Positions 7,547 to 17,342 of a DNA stretch of 64,000 nt are shown here, piece by piece. The stretch covers positions 851,036 to 915,035 of the forward strand of contig JABUFB010000008.1 of assembly GCA_013314775.1 (NCBI GenBank). The letters are read 5' to 3'. The notes beneath the pieces were generated by a model. That model was not told where the DNA came from and ran no database searches. It was given only the letters and a program-made list of their open reading frames with translations. Numbering within the stretch: the first letter of the stretch is position 1; each line of letters starts with the position of its first letter. A program made the translations under genes and the position numbers. Origin of the DNA: Armatimonadota bacterium. Its GTDB lineage: Bacteria > Armatimonadota > Zipacnadia > Zipacnadales > JABUFB01.

Positions 7547-10500
7547 TTACCAGACTACCACGGCGAAATCGTGGTTCGTGTCGCCCAGATCAATGGTCAG
7601 GTCGGGTGCGCATGAGCCTTCGAACACAATGCTCCGCTGGTCGACATCGTACACCCGGCAACGGCTGCCAGGTTTCAGGCCGCGCAGGCTCAGAGCGAGC
7701 GGGGACCGCCTCACCCGCTGGCGGTGAAGCTCATTTACTGCGGTCCCGTACCCCGGCCCAAGCTTGTACTCAGCGGTGTTCTTCACGAAAGCCACCAGAG
7801 CGCTGCGCTCGGAGTTCATCAGGTAACTAACCGAGTACTCGCCGGTGGTCAGTAGCGGGCGCGAAGCAAGAATCTCGGCTGGGACTGAATCCGGGGCGAA
7901 GTCGGCCTGCGGATCAAGCACCAGGGCATAGTCGGAAGGGGCAGCAACATCTTCGTGGCCTTCCCAGATGTAGTCGCAGTCCAGACCAAACGCGGCCAGG
8001 CGGCTCTCCAGGTCAGTCAGACGTGACAGAAGGTCGGGGGTGAGCTTCTGAAGCTTCACGGCGATGTCCGGCTTCGCGCGGACGAACCGGGTCCAGTCGA
8101 TGAGGTCCGCACAGGCCTGGGGTATGGTGCGCTCCTCTTGGGTCCACGGCGCAGACCAGGAGATACACATGGTTTGCTGGCACAGGAGCGAAGCCCAGCA
8201 GTTATCCCGGACCTTTGTGATGAAGTCGGGGTGAGTCCAGGTAGCCGCGAAACCCGGGTACCAGCCCGGTCCGCTGGCGAACTCGGCGCAGAAGACCGGT
8301 GGATTCGCGCGGTATGCCCGGGCGCAGGCCATAAAGTAGGCGTCGGATCTTGCGCCCGCCGTGTAGTAGGTGCGGTATCCGAGACCCGCGGAATGGGTAG
8401 GTTTGTACTCGTCGGCGCCCCACGGGTTGCCGCCGCTCATGCTCTGTGCCCCGCCGCCCTGTTCCTGGGTCACCATCTGCGCAGGCGCGTACGCTTTCAC
8501 GTGATCGAAAAGATCGTTGATGAACTCCGGTCCGTATGTCTGGTCGTTCTCTCCCGTGAGGGAATACGCCATCATCGCGGGGTCATCGCGCAAGACGGTC
8601 AGAAGCTCCGACAGGTAACTCTTCAGCATCGGGCGCAGCACCGGGTCGGTGAAGGATGCCGTGGACTTGTAGCCCGCGTCCACGTACTGCTGCCAGGGCG
8701 GGTAACGTCCCGTGCTTGGGCTGCCATACGGGTAGTGAAAGACATTGAGGACCGCCTTCATGCCCAGTGCGCGGCATTCCGACAGAATAATCTGGAGGGT
8801 CTCGAGGCCCTGCATGGACACGTGCCCGCCAGCGTCAAGGTAGGCCTCATGCGGGGTCACATTCATCGCCAGCCGGATTACCCGCATCCCCGCCGCGTGA
8901 TGAGCAGCGAGTTGGGAGTGGATCTCCTTACGCGAGAGAGTGCGCAGTTTCAGCAAGCGTACCCGGCTCTGCTCTTCGGTTGACAATGCGCGCCAGTCGT
9001 CTGCGGACACGACAACTCGGCGGCCAACCTCGGTGGGGCCCAATACGGGTGTCCAGGCGTAGAGATCGCCCAACAGACAGGGCGATACGCGACCGTCACC
9101 CGTCTGGTAGGTGCTGAACGGCGGCGCCCAGCGCAGGAAGTCATCAGGGTTCGTGAGGGTAACGATCAGTGATGACGCGTACTCATTGCCTGCGTCGCCG
9201 TTAGCGGACAGGGAGACCGGCGTGTCCCCCATCGGTAGCCCTTGCAGGCGACAGGTGAAGACGCCGGTGTCCGCCAGCTCATGCATGGCGATCCGCTTAT
9301 CGCCGACCTGCGCGCGTAAGCTTGCATCCGGCGCGTGGCGGAGTTGTCCGTCCGGCCCAGCGAGAACGGCGTAAATGTCCACCCCATCAGCCGCGCGGTC
9401 GGATGTGCGCACGATCTGGGGGGAAGTCACGAGCGCGCCGGGCCCGGTGAGGCTGATCGATAGCTTCGCGCGACCTTCCGGCATACCTGCGGGCGGTCGA
9501 TCTTGATAGATGAAGACCCCAATTTCCGCGAACTGTCGGTCACCCAGACCCCGCTCGGCGAAGAGTTTGTCCAGGTCCACGGAGCCATTGATTGAGTCGG
9601 TGGTCGGCTCGGTGCGGAAGAGCTCGATCCCGTTGCCGAGATATGGGCAGACCTGGGTGATGGACAGGTAGCAGCGGCCCGCTTCAGGGGTCATCCGGTA
9701 CTCCAGCGTGGGCCGCTGGCGGATGCACCACTGGAAAGTGCGCACGGCGGCAACGTCATAGCCGTCGAGATCATTGGGGCGGGTGAAGATGCTCTCGGTA
9801 TCGGAGACGGGTTCCACCTTACAGAGCCGGTTGGGATGCCACGACCCGGCCTGCCTGGTTCCGGTGAGAGTGAGCAGCGGGCCGCCGTCATAGGCGAGCA
9901 CCGTCCCGCGCAGGCCATCCCCTTCGCCCAGCCAGCGCGTGGCGCGGTTGAAGGTCATGGGCGCGCGGGGGTCAAAGCCCCGCAGTTCGGCATCCCGGTA
10001 GTCTTCCATGCGCCCCGCAATGATGGCGTCCGCGGTGAGGCTGATGTTGTCGAAGCGGCTTGCGCCGCGGTTCTGCGGATACTCGTCGGGACCAACCGCG
10101 CGCTCCTGGTTGTGGTAGAAGCCCAGCCTGCACAGGCGTCCCACGAGACCTCCGATGCGGCGCGTGAACTCGGCGACCTGTTCCCCGGTCGCACGATCGA
10201 TGGCCTTCAGGTGCGCGTTCCAGTCGGCGCCCACCTGAAGCTCCAGGCGGTACCAGCGGCCTGGCTCCAGCGCCCTATCCCCCCTGGCCCCGGCGCAGTG
10301 GGCGACATTGCCCAGCGGCTGCCCCGAAAGCCCCGCGACAGCGAGGAACATCTCCGGCACCCCGAACCAGACACCAGCCAAGTACAGGTGGGGCGAGTTG
10401 GTGGCGATCTGCTGATCCCATCGAAGTGTGAGCGGAAGCTTTACCGTGCGATCCAGTTCCACCCAGGCGTGCTTTCCGACGCGCGGAGCGGTCATGTCCA

Positions 10501-10660
10501 TGAGCAGTGAGCCATGGTCGATGGAAACAACGCCGTCGCCCTCCTGATGGAGAATCCACGGCTCCGTCGACTCGGGCTTCTCGAAGTCGGTGGCCAGTTC
10601 CGCCCCATGCAGGGCGCACACAGCGGCGAGAGAAAGGGCGAGACCAAGAAGGAAATGCAA
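7547..10660 (-). CDS. Large secreted glycoside hydrolase-like protein
   Basis: 1037 residues starting with a signal peptide (FLLGLALSLAAVCALHGAEL). The N-terminal half looks like beta-sandwich, carbohydrate-binding-type sequence. From about residue 550 there is a clan-A-like TIM barrel with candidate acid/base Glu in SLTGENDQTYG (about 703) and candidate nucleophile in VFCAEFASGPG (about 790). A C-terminal beta-domain follows. The start is TTG 10660, with AAAGGA about 11 nt upstream. The substrate is unknown but an extracellular beta-glycosidase or mannanase-like role is likely. It lies 136 bp downstream of the ADP-ribosylglycohydrolase-like gene on the same strand. Confidence 0.8.
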   Translation of the reverse strand: MHFLLGLALSLAAVCALHGAELATDFEKPESTEPWILHQEGDGVVSIDHGSLLMDMTAPRVGKHAWVELDRTVKLPLTLRWDQQIATNSPHLYLAGVWFGVPEMFLAVAGLSGQPLGNVAHCAGARGDRALEPGRWYRLELQVGADWNAHLKAIDRATGEQVAEFTRRIGGLVGRLCRLGFYHNQERAVGPDEYPQNRGASRFDNISLTADAIIAGRMEDYRDAELRGFDPRAPMTFNRATRWLGEGDGLRGTVLAYDGGPLLTLTGTRQAGSWHPNRLCKVEPVSDTESIFTRPNDLDGYDVAAVRTFQWCIRQRPTLEYRMTPEAGRCYLSITQVCPYLGNGIELFRTEPTTDSINGSVDLDKLFAERGLGDRQFAEIGVFIYQDRPPAGMPEGRAKLSISLTGPGALVTSPQIVRTSDRAADGVDIYAVLAGPDGQLRHAPDASLRAQVGDKRIAMHELADTGVFTCRLQGLPMGDTPVSLSANGDAGNEYASSLIVTLTNPDDFLRWAPPFSTYQTGDGRVSPCLLGDLYAWTPVLGPTEVGRRVVVSADDWRALSTEEQSRVRLLKLRTLSRKEIHSQLAAHHAAGMRVIRLAMNVTPHEAYLDAGGHVSMQGLETLQIILSECRALGMKAVLNVFHYPYGSPSTGRYPPWQQYVDAGYKSTASFTDPVLRPMLKSYLSELLTVLRDDPAMMAYSLTGENDQTYGPEFINDLFDHVKAYAPAQMVTQEQGGGAQSMSGGNPWGADEYKPTHSAGLGYRTYYTAGARSDAYFMACARAYRANPPVFCAEFASGPGWYPGFAATWTHPDFITKVRDNCWASLLCQQTMCISWSAPWTQEERTIPQACADLIDWTRFVRAKPDIAVKLQKLTPDLLSRLTDLESRLAAFGLDCDYIWEGHEDVAAPSDYALVLDPQADFAPDSVPAEILASRPLLTTGEYSVSYLMNSERSALVAFVKNTAEYKLGPGYGTAVNELHRQRVRRSPLALSLRGLKPGSRCRVYDVDQRSIVFEGSCAPDLTIDLGDTNHDFAVVVW

Positions 10661-10796
10661 GGTCGATCACGTCCTTTGACTGGTTGGGCAGGTGCTACGC
10701 AGACAGTTGCGAGCCATCCGGACAGCTTCCGCGGCGAGGACTGCTTCGGGAAGCAATGGCCCTCAATCACCGTGTAGGCGGACGGCTGAAGTCCAC

Positions 10797-12668
10797 TCAC
10801 CCGTCCGTGCCCACCACGCCCACAACCGGACAGTTACGGTTGATGTGCTGCGGATCATTGCGCTCGGTCAGGAAGCAGTGCAGTTCCGCCCGGGCCCCCG
10901 CGTTTACGGCGAGGGTCACGGTCAGCGGAATCCGCGCAGGTAGTTCGGGCATCTCGAAAACCGTGCCCGGACCCGACCGATGCGGAGCGGGAACGAAGCG
11001 GGTCGGCTCCCTCTTGCGGATGATCTCTTCGCCCTCGAGGAGCACTCGCTGCAACTGCGGTGTGGCGCAAACGATCCGGCCCGGTTCGCGTAGATTATTG
11101 TGCAGTACTGTCTGGACGAAGTAGATGCGGTCGTGATCCAGGCCGGGGTCCAACACCAGCGCGTGACCGTCCGTGCGCACCGTGCGCCAGCCGTCTTCGG
11201 GCAGGGCCATGTCCAGCGCGTCCGCAAGATCCCCCTCCACCACAACAGGTCCGACAATGCGCCACGAGCGCTTACCCGCAATGGCCACCCGGTCCTTCAG
11301 ATTGCAGTCCTTCCCGGTGAGCGCAACATCTACGAAGTATACGGCCTGTGGGACGGCCCCGGCGGGCTGTTTCAGGGTGAAGCAGCGGCGCATGAGGCCG
11401 TGCTCGCGGTGGCTCGCGCCGGGCTCGATCGCCCAACCGTCTGGGGCGTTCAGGCTGAATGCGGCGTCTTCAGGCAGTTTCCCCGTCGCGGTGAGGGTCA
11501 GCGTAATGCTCACCCCCGGCGCGATGGTGCAGTCGCCGCCGTAGTCGGTGACAAGGCGCAGGCCCTGATCTTCCACAACCAACTTCCAGTCCAGGTTCTT
11601 CAGTTTGGCCTTCACCCGCCCCTGACCAGTGAGATGCTCGCACGCCAGACCGCTCAGGGCATCCACGTCGCCGATCCGCACCGGGCAGTCGTAGGCCTCC
11701 AGCATCTCTTCGGCGGCCTCGCAGGTCCAGTCTGTGAGTTCATCCAGGGTCGCCGGAATCTCGCAGCCGATGGTTCCGTACATGATCTTGATCTCGTTGC
11801 CCACAGGCGCGGTCCACTTATCGTCGAAGTACTCGGGCCCGTGGATGAGTCCGAGGATTGCCCCGAGGGTCGCGCCCGTGCAGTCCGTGTCCTGGCCGCA
11901 ATTGACGGCCTTGCACATGGCGTCCCCGGCGTCCTGGCCGTAGAGCCAGCCAAGTATGGTGAAAGCGATGTTCTGCGGGGCGTCGGTGAAGTTCTCGTGG
12001 CCGACGGCAGCCATGATCGCCTGGCGGCATTGGAGCCAGTCATCCCCGCGTGCGTGGCTTTCCCGGCAGGCCACGACGCCCTGATACACGCGGCAGTCAG
12101 GCGGCAGGAACTCAAGGCCCAGGTCCAGGAGCGCTTCTCGGTCGTCGATGACAAAGGCAGCGCTCTCCAGCGCTGCGAAGAAGATCTCGCCGAAGAGCCC
12201 CTGGCCGCCGTGATCCACGCATCCGTCCTGATAGGCAAGTGCGGCGGCAAGATCAGGGTTCCCGGGAGCCACGCAGGCCCAGATCTCGCTGCGGATCGGC
12301 GCCCCCATGCTGTCGGTGAACCAGTTGTTATGCTGGCCGCTAACGGGGGGCTCGATACCCAGGAAGAGGTTGGCCTTGCACAGACCGTACTCGTCCCAGG
12401 GGTAGGTGAGATGATCACGCCAGGCCTGCCCAAGGTCGCGCTCAGTGATCTTCGGGCCTACCTGTCGCAGTTTCGCCAGCCAGACCAATTGCAGGTCCAG
12501 GTCGTCATTGGCAATGGCGCCCTCGGGCACCGGATCGTAGAAGGTCAGTGATAGCGGTCCCGGTTTGCCCTCATGGGGCTGGCCGAGAGTGCCGCCTACG
12601 TTCTTGCCCAGCCAGCAGCCCAGGACCTTGCGGCGGTATGTTTCGCGGCTGATCGTGTATGCAGGCAT
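10797..12668 (-). CDS. ADP-ribosylglycohydrolase-family protein with C-terminal extension
   Basis: 623 residues. The N-terminal 330 or so match the ADP-ribosylglycohydrolase (DraG/ARH) fold: GCWLGKNVGGTLG, an acidic NDDLDLQ metal site, and GQDTDCTGATLGAILG, which supplies the second metal-binding D-x-D-x-T set. The remaining 290 residues are a beta-rich extension with no motif I recognise. ATG 12668 is preceded by AGAGG. In saccharolytic genomes such proteins sit with sugar oxidoreductases and may hydrolyse N- or O-glycosidic bonds rather than protein ADP-ribose; that is inference from context. Divergent from the DUF6785-like membrane gene. Confidence 0.88.
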   Translation of the reverse strand: MPAYTISRETYRRKVLGCWLGKNVGGTLGQPHEGKPGPLSLTFYDPVPEGAIANDDLDLQLVWLAKLRQVGPKITERDLGQAWRDHLTYPWDEYGLCKANLFLGIEPPVSGQHNNWFTDSMGAPIRSEIWACVAPGNPDLAAALAYQDGCVDHGGQGLFGEIFFAALESAAFVIDDREALLDLGLEFLPPDCRVYQGVVACRESHARGDDWLQCRQAIMAAVGHENFTDAPQNIAFTILGWLYGQDAGDAMCKAVNCGQDTDCTGATLGAILGLIHGPEYFDDKWTAPVGNEIKIMYGTIGCEIPATLDELTDWTCEAAEEMLEAYDCPVRIGDVDALSGLACEHLTGQGRVKAKLKNLDWKLVVEDQGLRLVTDYGGDCTIAPGVSITLTLTATGKLPEDAAFSLNAPDGWAIEPGASHREHGLMRRCFTLKQPAGAVPQAVYFVDVALTGKDCNLKDRVAIAGKRSWRIVGPVVVEGDLADALDMALPEDGWRTVRTDGHALVLDPGLDHDRIYFVQTVLHNNLREPGRIVCATPQLQRVLLEGEEIIRKREPTRFVPAPHRSGPGTVFEMPELPARIPLTVTLAVNAGARAELHCFLTERNDPQHINRNCPVVGVVGTDG

Positions 12669-12789
12669 GTCGGTGCCTCTTTGTGTGAGAAGTAGGTCAG
12701 TGTGCACGGGAGTCGTTCCGCGGGGACAGGCAAAGGACCTGCCGCCGACAGCATGTGGCGCAGGCGCTACTGGGTTTGATGAATGGGCG

Positions 12790-12818
12790 GTCACGGGGAA
12801 GGTCACAGCGCCCGTGAC
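12790..12818. promoter_or_regulatory. Inverted repeat in divergent promoter region
   Basis: GTCACGGG (12790-12797) and CCCGTGAC (12811-12818) form a perfect 8-bp dyad with a 13-nt spacer that itself contains GGTCAC. It lies about 42 bp before the membrane protein start and may be an operator or leader hairpin. Confidence 0.35.
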
Positions 12819-12860
12819 AGCGAAACATGCCGCCGCCAAAGTAACCAACGGAGACGCTAC

Positions 12861-14804
12861 ATGTCCGCCAACCCCGATCACAGTGTTCGTGATTCGCGCC
12901 TGCCGTCGGGGCGCGCGTTGCTTCTCGGCCTCGTTTTCGTCGTTCTTACGGGCCTCGCGGTGCAGCAAATCGCGCTCGTGTACAATGCGGGCGAGATCGA
13001 AAGCAGCGTGCCGCCGGTACCAGCGGTGATGGTCCTGTTGCTGCTCGCGGCCCTGAATCCCCTGCTCGGGTGCATCCACCACCGTTTGAAGCTGGGCCGT
13101 GGCGAGATGCTCACGATCTACGCCATGCTCGTTCTGGCTGTTGCCATGAGCGGCCGGCGGATGGTCCGGATTCTTCTGGGTTTTCTGGCGTGCCCGCGGT
13201 ATTACGAGAACCTGGAAGACGTTGCCGGGGCGATGCAGGAGTGGTATGCGCCTTCGGACCCTGAAGTGATCCGCCTGTTCTTCGAGTCCTCGCGAGATGG
13301 CCTCGTCCCCTGGAGTGCCTGGACGGGCCCCCTGACCGCCTGGACGCTCTTCCTCGTGGTCTCGTGGATCGGCATCTTCTGTCTGCTGGACCTGTTCCGC
13401 ACCCGCTGGGCCGACCAGGAGCACCTGCGGTTCCCGCTGCTGTACCTGCCCCTGGAGCTGTCCGTGGACAGCGGCGAGGCACGGCGGACATTCCTACGCA
13501 GTGCACTCATGTGGGTCGGGTTCGCCATCGGGTTTCTGTACGCCCTGCCTGTAGTGGTGAGTCCATTCTGGCCGAACTTCCCCGACTGGAAGGTGACCTA
13601 TTACCCCTTCCAGGCCATGAACGCGACGCCGTGGAATGAATTGCGTCGCATCTACATGCGGCCTCTTCCCCACCTGATTGGGTTCGGCTATTTGATGAGC
13701 ACCGACAACCTGCTCACCATCTGGGTGACGTATCTCGCCCAGCAGTTCATGTGGGTGCTGTTCACCGCATATGGTTTCCGCCGGCCGGGTTGGCACATCG
13801 GGCAGGAACACCAGCAATCGATGGGCGCGATCATAGCCCTGGCTATGGTTCTCATCTGGTCCAATCGCAGTGCCATCGTCGGCGCCGCGAGTTCGCCGTC
13901 CTGGGGACAACGCCTGAGGCTCATCGGCGCGTGTGTGGGGCTGATCGCATCGGTCTGGTTCACGACAAACATGGGGGCGCCATGGTGGATGGCCGCCTGC
14001 CTCATGATCATCCTCTATGCCGAGGCGCTGGTATACGCGAGGATCCGGGCGGAGACGGGCCTGCCAAGCTATTGGGCATTGCCCTTCCTGTTTCAGGAAC
14101 GGGACATGATTGTGGACATCACCGGCTCGCGGCCATTCACAACCCCCAAGGGGTTCGCGGGGCTGGCGAACTTCAGCGTTCTTGGCTGGATGACCACGGG
14201 CCAGTTCCCGCAGACCGGCGCCTACCACGTGGAAAACGTGCGCCTAGGGCGCGAGACGGGCATCAACCCGTCAGCGATGCTCTGGGTGAACGTGCTGGCG
14301 ATCATCGCGGGGCTTGTGATTGCCTACTGGACCCATCTGCGCACCTTCCACGACATGGGTGCACTGTCAGCCATCGGCGCTGAGGGTGACGGTTACTATG
14401 AGGTCAAGTGGGCCCGGGGGAGCTACGCAAAGGCTATCTCCATCGGCCAGTCGCGTACCGGGTTCGACATCATCCCCAACCTGTTTCGGCTGGGTGGCGC
14501 GGGTATGGTCCTGCTGCTTGCGAACTTGCGCGCCCGATATGGTGGTTTCCCCTTCACACCCTGGGGCTACCTGATCGCTTCGACCTACGGGACAACCTAC
14601 TGGACGAGCTTCATGATCACCTGGGCAGCACAGAAGATCATCCTGCGTTACTGGGGGGCGAAATCTCACGCCCGCGCAATCCCCTTCTTCCTGGGCATCA
14701 GCTTCGGGTACATGTTCGCGACCGTGGCGGCGGTGATCGTGGGTTTCGTGACCGGCAAAGCATTCAGTTTCGCAGCCGGGAAGCGGCTGTACTTTGACGT
14801 GTAG
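12861..14804 (+). CDS. Polytopic membrane protein, DUF6785/DUF6784-like
   Basis: 647 residues with about 14 hydrophobic segments, beginning with LLLGLVFVVLTGLAVQQIAL near residue 20. Internal features such as YLPLELS, AYHVENVRLGRETG, LSAIGAEGDGYYEVKW and AGKRLYFDV fit the DUF6785/DUF6784 family, which resembles oligopeptide (OPT) transporters and is common in Armatimonadota and Planctomycetota. ATG 12861 is chosen because GGAG lies 7 nt upstream. It is followed by an amidohydrolase with a short gap, so it may import the substrate of the cytosolic enzymes. A transport function is inferred. Confidence 0.75.
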   Translation: MSANPDHSVRDSRLPSGRALLLGLVFVVLTGLAVQQIALVYNAGEIESSVPPVPAVMVLLLLAALNPLLGCIHHRLKLGRGEMLTIYAMLVLAVAMSGRRMVRILLGFLACPRYYENLEDVAGAMQEWYAPSDPEVIRLFFESSRDGLVPWSAWTGPLTAWTLFLVVSWIGIFCLLDLFRTRWADQEHLRFPLLYLPLELSVDSGEARRTFLRSALMWVGFAIGFLYALPVVVSPFWPNFPDWKVTYYPFQAMNATPWNELRRIYMRPLPHLIGFGYLMSTDNLLTIWVTYLAQQFMWVLFTAYGFRRPGWHIGQEHQQSMGAIIALAMVLIWSNRSAIVGAASSPSWGQRLRLIGACVGLIASVWFTTNMGAPWWMAACLMIILYAEALVYARIRAETGLPSYWALPFLFQERDMIVDITGSRPFTTPKGFAGLANFSVLGWMTTGQFPQTGAYHVENVRLGRETGINPSAMLWVNVLAIIAGLVIAYWTHLRTFHDMGALSAIGAEGDGYYEVKWARGSYAKAISIGQSRTGFDIIPNLFRLGGAGMVLLLANLRARYGGFPFTPWGYLIASTYGTTYWTSFMITWAAQKIILRYWGAKSHARAIPFFLGISFGYMFATVAAVIVGFVTGKAFSFAAGKRLYFDV

Positions 14805-14865
14805 AATACGGGGCGTGGGCTTTCGCCCAAAACTTTCCTCCACCAATTTGCGAGGGACGACAGCG

Positions 14866-16509
14866 ATGGACCTATTCGACGCGAATGCCTATATCGGACG
14901 TTACCGCCAGATGGGCCCGGGAGCCGTCTGGTCGCGCGAAGAGCTGATCGCGGACATGAACCGTTTCGGTATTGCCGAGGCGCTGGTTTGCGACACGGCG
15001 TCGCGGGAAGTCCACTGCGAACCGGGGAACAGGCGGATCATCGAGCTCACCTCGGGGCAACCGCGCCTGCACCCCTGCTGGTCTCTGATTCCCCCGCGCG
15101 CCGGAGAGATCGGCCCACTGAATACGCTTCTGGACCGCATGCGCGAAGCCGGGGTGCGAGCGGCGAAACTCTTCCCGGGGCATTACACCTTCGGTCTGAA
15201 CGAGTGGTGTGTGGGCGACCTGCTGGAAACACTGGAAAAGGGGCGCATCCCCACTTTCATCGACTGCAACCGGGAGTTCGTAGGCGGCTGGCCACCCGAC
15301 AGCACCGACTGGGACGCCATCGTGACCCTCTGCAAGGCACTCCCGCGTCTGCCGGTGATCGTCAGCGAAGCTCGCTTCCGTTCCGCCAACCGCATGATCT
15401 ACCAGGCCCTGCAGGCCTGCCCGAATCTGCACATTGAGTTGTCGGGCTTCTGGGTGCACCACGGGATCGAGTTCGTCTGCCGGGAGTTCGGGGCCAACCG
15501 CCTGCTGTTCGGGAGCAAGTGGCCCGTGCGTGAGGTGGGTGGGCTGGTCGCCACCATCCGAATGGCGGACATCAGCGACCGGGAGAAGGCCCTCATCGGA
15601 GGCGACAATCTCCGGGAACTTCTGGCTGGTGCCCACAGGGGCAAGTTGCGGAAGACCGCGCTTCACCGCGTCAAACTGAGCGCGGCGACCGGAGACTCCC
15701 TGCGTTCGAAAGCCCTGCGTGGAGAGCCCCCGGCAGGCGAATTGGTCATCGACGCCCACGCCCACCTGGGCAGGGCAGCGATCTACCACCTCGCGGACAG
15801 CACCCCGGCGCTGGTTGAGAAGGAGATGCAGCGGCTGAACGTGCAATGCTCCATCGTCTTCGGGCTTTCCGGCGTCATTGGGGACTGGACTTGCGACAAT
15901 GACCTGGTCGCGAAAGCCATGAAGAGCCACCCGAATCGGTATTTCGGGCTGATCGTGGTGAACCCCAACAACCCCGAACAGATGATGGCGGAGCTTGAGC
16001 GCTGCGAAGACAAGGGGTTCATCGGGATCAAACTCATCCCCCAATACCAGGGGTACCCCGAAGAGGGTCCCAACATTGACCTGGCGCTGGAGTGGGCGAA
16101 CGAGCGAAAGATGATTGTGCTGAACCACGGCTGGGGGTCACTGGGAAGGCTCCGGGAAATTGCCGAGCGGTTCAGCGACACCACGCTCATCGTCGGTCAC
16201 TATTCCACCGCTTACGCGCCGGTGGTGAACAATTATCCAAACGTCTATCAGTGCACATGCGAGCCATTGATGTATGATTCAATGGAAACGCTGGTGAAAG
16301 CCATTGACCCGGCGAAGATCGTGTACGGCTCAGACGTGACCGACCTGCCGATTCCGCTGGGGATGGGCCCAATCCTCCACGCCCGCATCCCTGAGGAGGA
16401 CAAGAGGCGCATTCTGGGGCTCAATGCCCTCGACATGATGCGCCGGGCAGGTGTCGAACCGCTGCCCAATGGAGGCCATCCGGAACCGGTCCTGCGCCAA
16501 GGGCGTTAG
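14866..16509 (+). CDS. Tandem amidohydrolase-2 domain protein (N-domain degenerate)
   Basis: 547 residues with two amidohydrolase_2-type TIM barrels in one chain. The C-terminal copy (from about 290) has the metal site DAHAHLG (His298, His300), a later NHGW, GHYS and the catalytic Asp of YGSDV, so it should hydrolyse or decarboxylate a small acid or lactone. The N-terminal copy has DANAYIG where HxH should be and FGSKWP where the Asp should be, so it has lost its metal ligands. ATG 14866 has GAGGG about 10 nt upstream; a longer frame from 14794 overlaps the upstream gene and is less likely. Confidence 0.88.
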   Translation: MDLFDANAYIGRYRQMGPGAVWSREELIADMNRFGIAEALVCDTASREVHCEPGNRRIIELTSGQPRLHPCWSLIPPRAGEIGPLNTLLDRMREAGVRAAKLFPGHYTFGLNEWCVGDLLETLEKGRIPTFIDCNREFVGGWPPDSTDWDAIVTLCKALPRLPVIVSEARFRSANRMIYQALQACPNLHIELSGFWVHHGIEFVCREFGANRLLFGSKWPVREVGGLVATIRMADISDREKALIGGDNLRELLAGAHRGKLRKTALHRVKLSAATGDSLRSKALRGEPPAGELVIDAHAHLGRAAIYHLADSTPALVEKEMQRLNVQCSIVFGLSGVIGDWTCDNDLVAKAMKSHPNRYFGLIVVNPNNPEQMMAELERCEDKGFIGIKLIPQYQGYPEEGPNIDLALEWANERKMIVLNHGWGSLGRLREIAERFSDTTLIVGHYSTAYAPVVNNYPNVYQCTCEPLMYDSMETLVKAIDPAKIVYGSDVTDLPIPLGMGPILHARIPEEDKRRILGLNALDMMRRAGVEPLPNGGHPEPVLRQGR

Positions 16510-16587
16510 CCAAGAGAGCACTATCAGCCCAACGCCGGATGCCCCCGCGCCCGGCAATGACGCACGACCGAGGCATCAGCGCACCCA

Positions 16588-17274
16588 ATGACCGAGCTCA
16601 TACTGCTGACCATCATTCTCACCGCAATCCTGCGCACCATCCGGAAACTCCGGCCCGGTGCGCTGCCGGGGCTGGCAAACCTGGGCCTGCGCACCCCCTT
16701 GCGGAACCGATTTTTCGGCCCCGCGCGGGTGCTGCTCGAGGCCGGTATTCAGCCCGGCTGGTGCGTGCTTGAGCTTGGCCCGGGATGGGGGTTCCTTACC
16801 CACGAAGCGGCGCGGGAAGTGGGGCCCGAAGGGCAACTCGTGGGGCTGGATATGTGCCCGAAAATGCTGGAAAAATGCCAGGAGAAGGTACACGATCCCG
16901 CTCATGCCCTGCACCTGGTCTGCGGGAACGGTGAAATGCTGCCCTTCACAGACGCGGCCTTCGATGCCGCCCTGCTGGTGAGCGTGCTTGGTGAAGTGCA
17001 GGACCGTCCGGCGATGTTCCGAGAGATGCTGCGGTGCCTGAAGCCCGGGGCGGCACTGATTGTGAACGAACTGGTGCTCGACCCGGACTACGTGTTCCCA
17101 TGGACGGTGCGGAAAATGGGTGCAGACGCGGGCTTTGAGATCGGGGAGACCACCGGAAATATCCTTAGCCACACAACGCGGCTGGTGAGACCGCAGGTTG
17201 AGCTTGGCATTCCCGCCGCAAGCACGGACGAACTTGTGCAGGCCGCTGCCTCCGCTGGTGAAGGGCGCCTGTAG
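16588..17274 (+). CDS. Class I SAM-dependent methyltransferase with N-terminal membrane anchor
   Basis: 228 residues. A hydrophobic start (ELILLTIILTAIL) suggests a membrane anchor. A methyltransferase domain follows, with SAM-binding motif LELGPGWGFLT (about residues 53-63), an acidic GLDMCPKM and the DAALLVSVLGEV core strand. This is a UbiE/Methyltransf_11-like domain, acting on a lipid or small molecule. The last 40 residues are divergent. No ribosome site is obvious before ATG 16588. It sits between the amidohydrolase and a Gfo/Idh/MocA gene. Confidence 0.85.
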   Translation: MTELILLTIILTAILRTIRKLRPGALPGLANLGLRTPLRNRFFGPARVLLEAGIQPGWCVLELGPGWGFLTHEAAREVGPEGQLVGLDMCPKMLEKCQEKVHDPAHALHLVCGNGEMLPFTDAAFDAALLVSVLGEVQDRPAMFREMLRCLKPGAALIVNELVLDPDYVFPWTVRKMGADAGFEIGETTGNILSHTTRLVRPQVELGIPAASTDELVQAAASAGEGRL

Positions 17275-17342
17275 GCTGCGCCTGCCCATGGACAGGTCGG
17301 GCAGATCACATCGCGAGACACATCCGCTGGAGGTGCAGTGCA

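Noticed and set aside
11100-12551. A 483-codon plus-strand frame inside the ADP-ribosylglycohydrolase-like gene.
   Set aside because: The minus-strand gene has clear domain motifs over the full length; the antisense frame does not.
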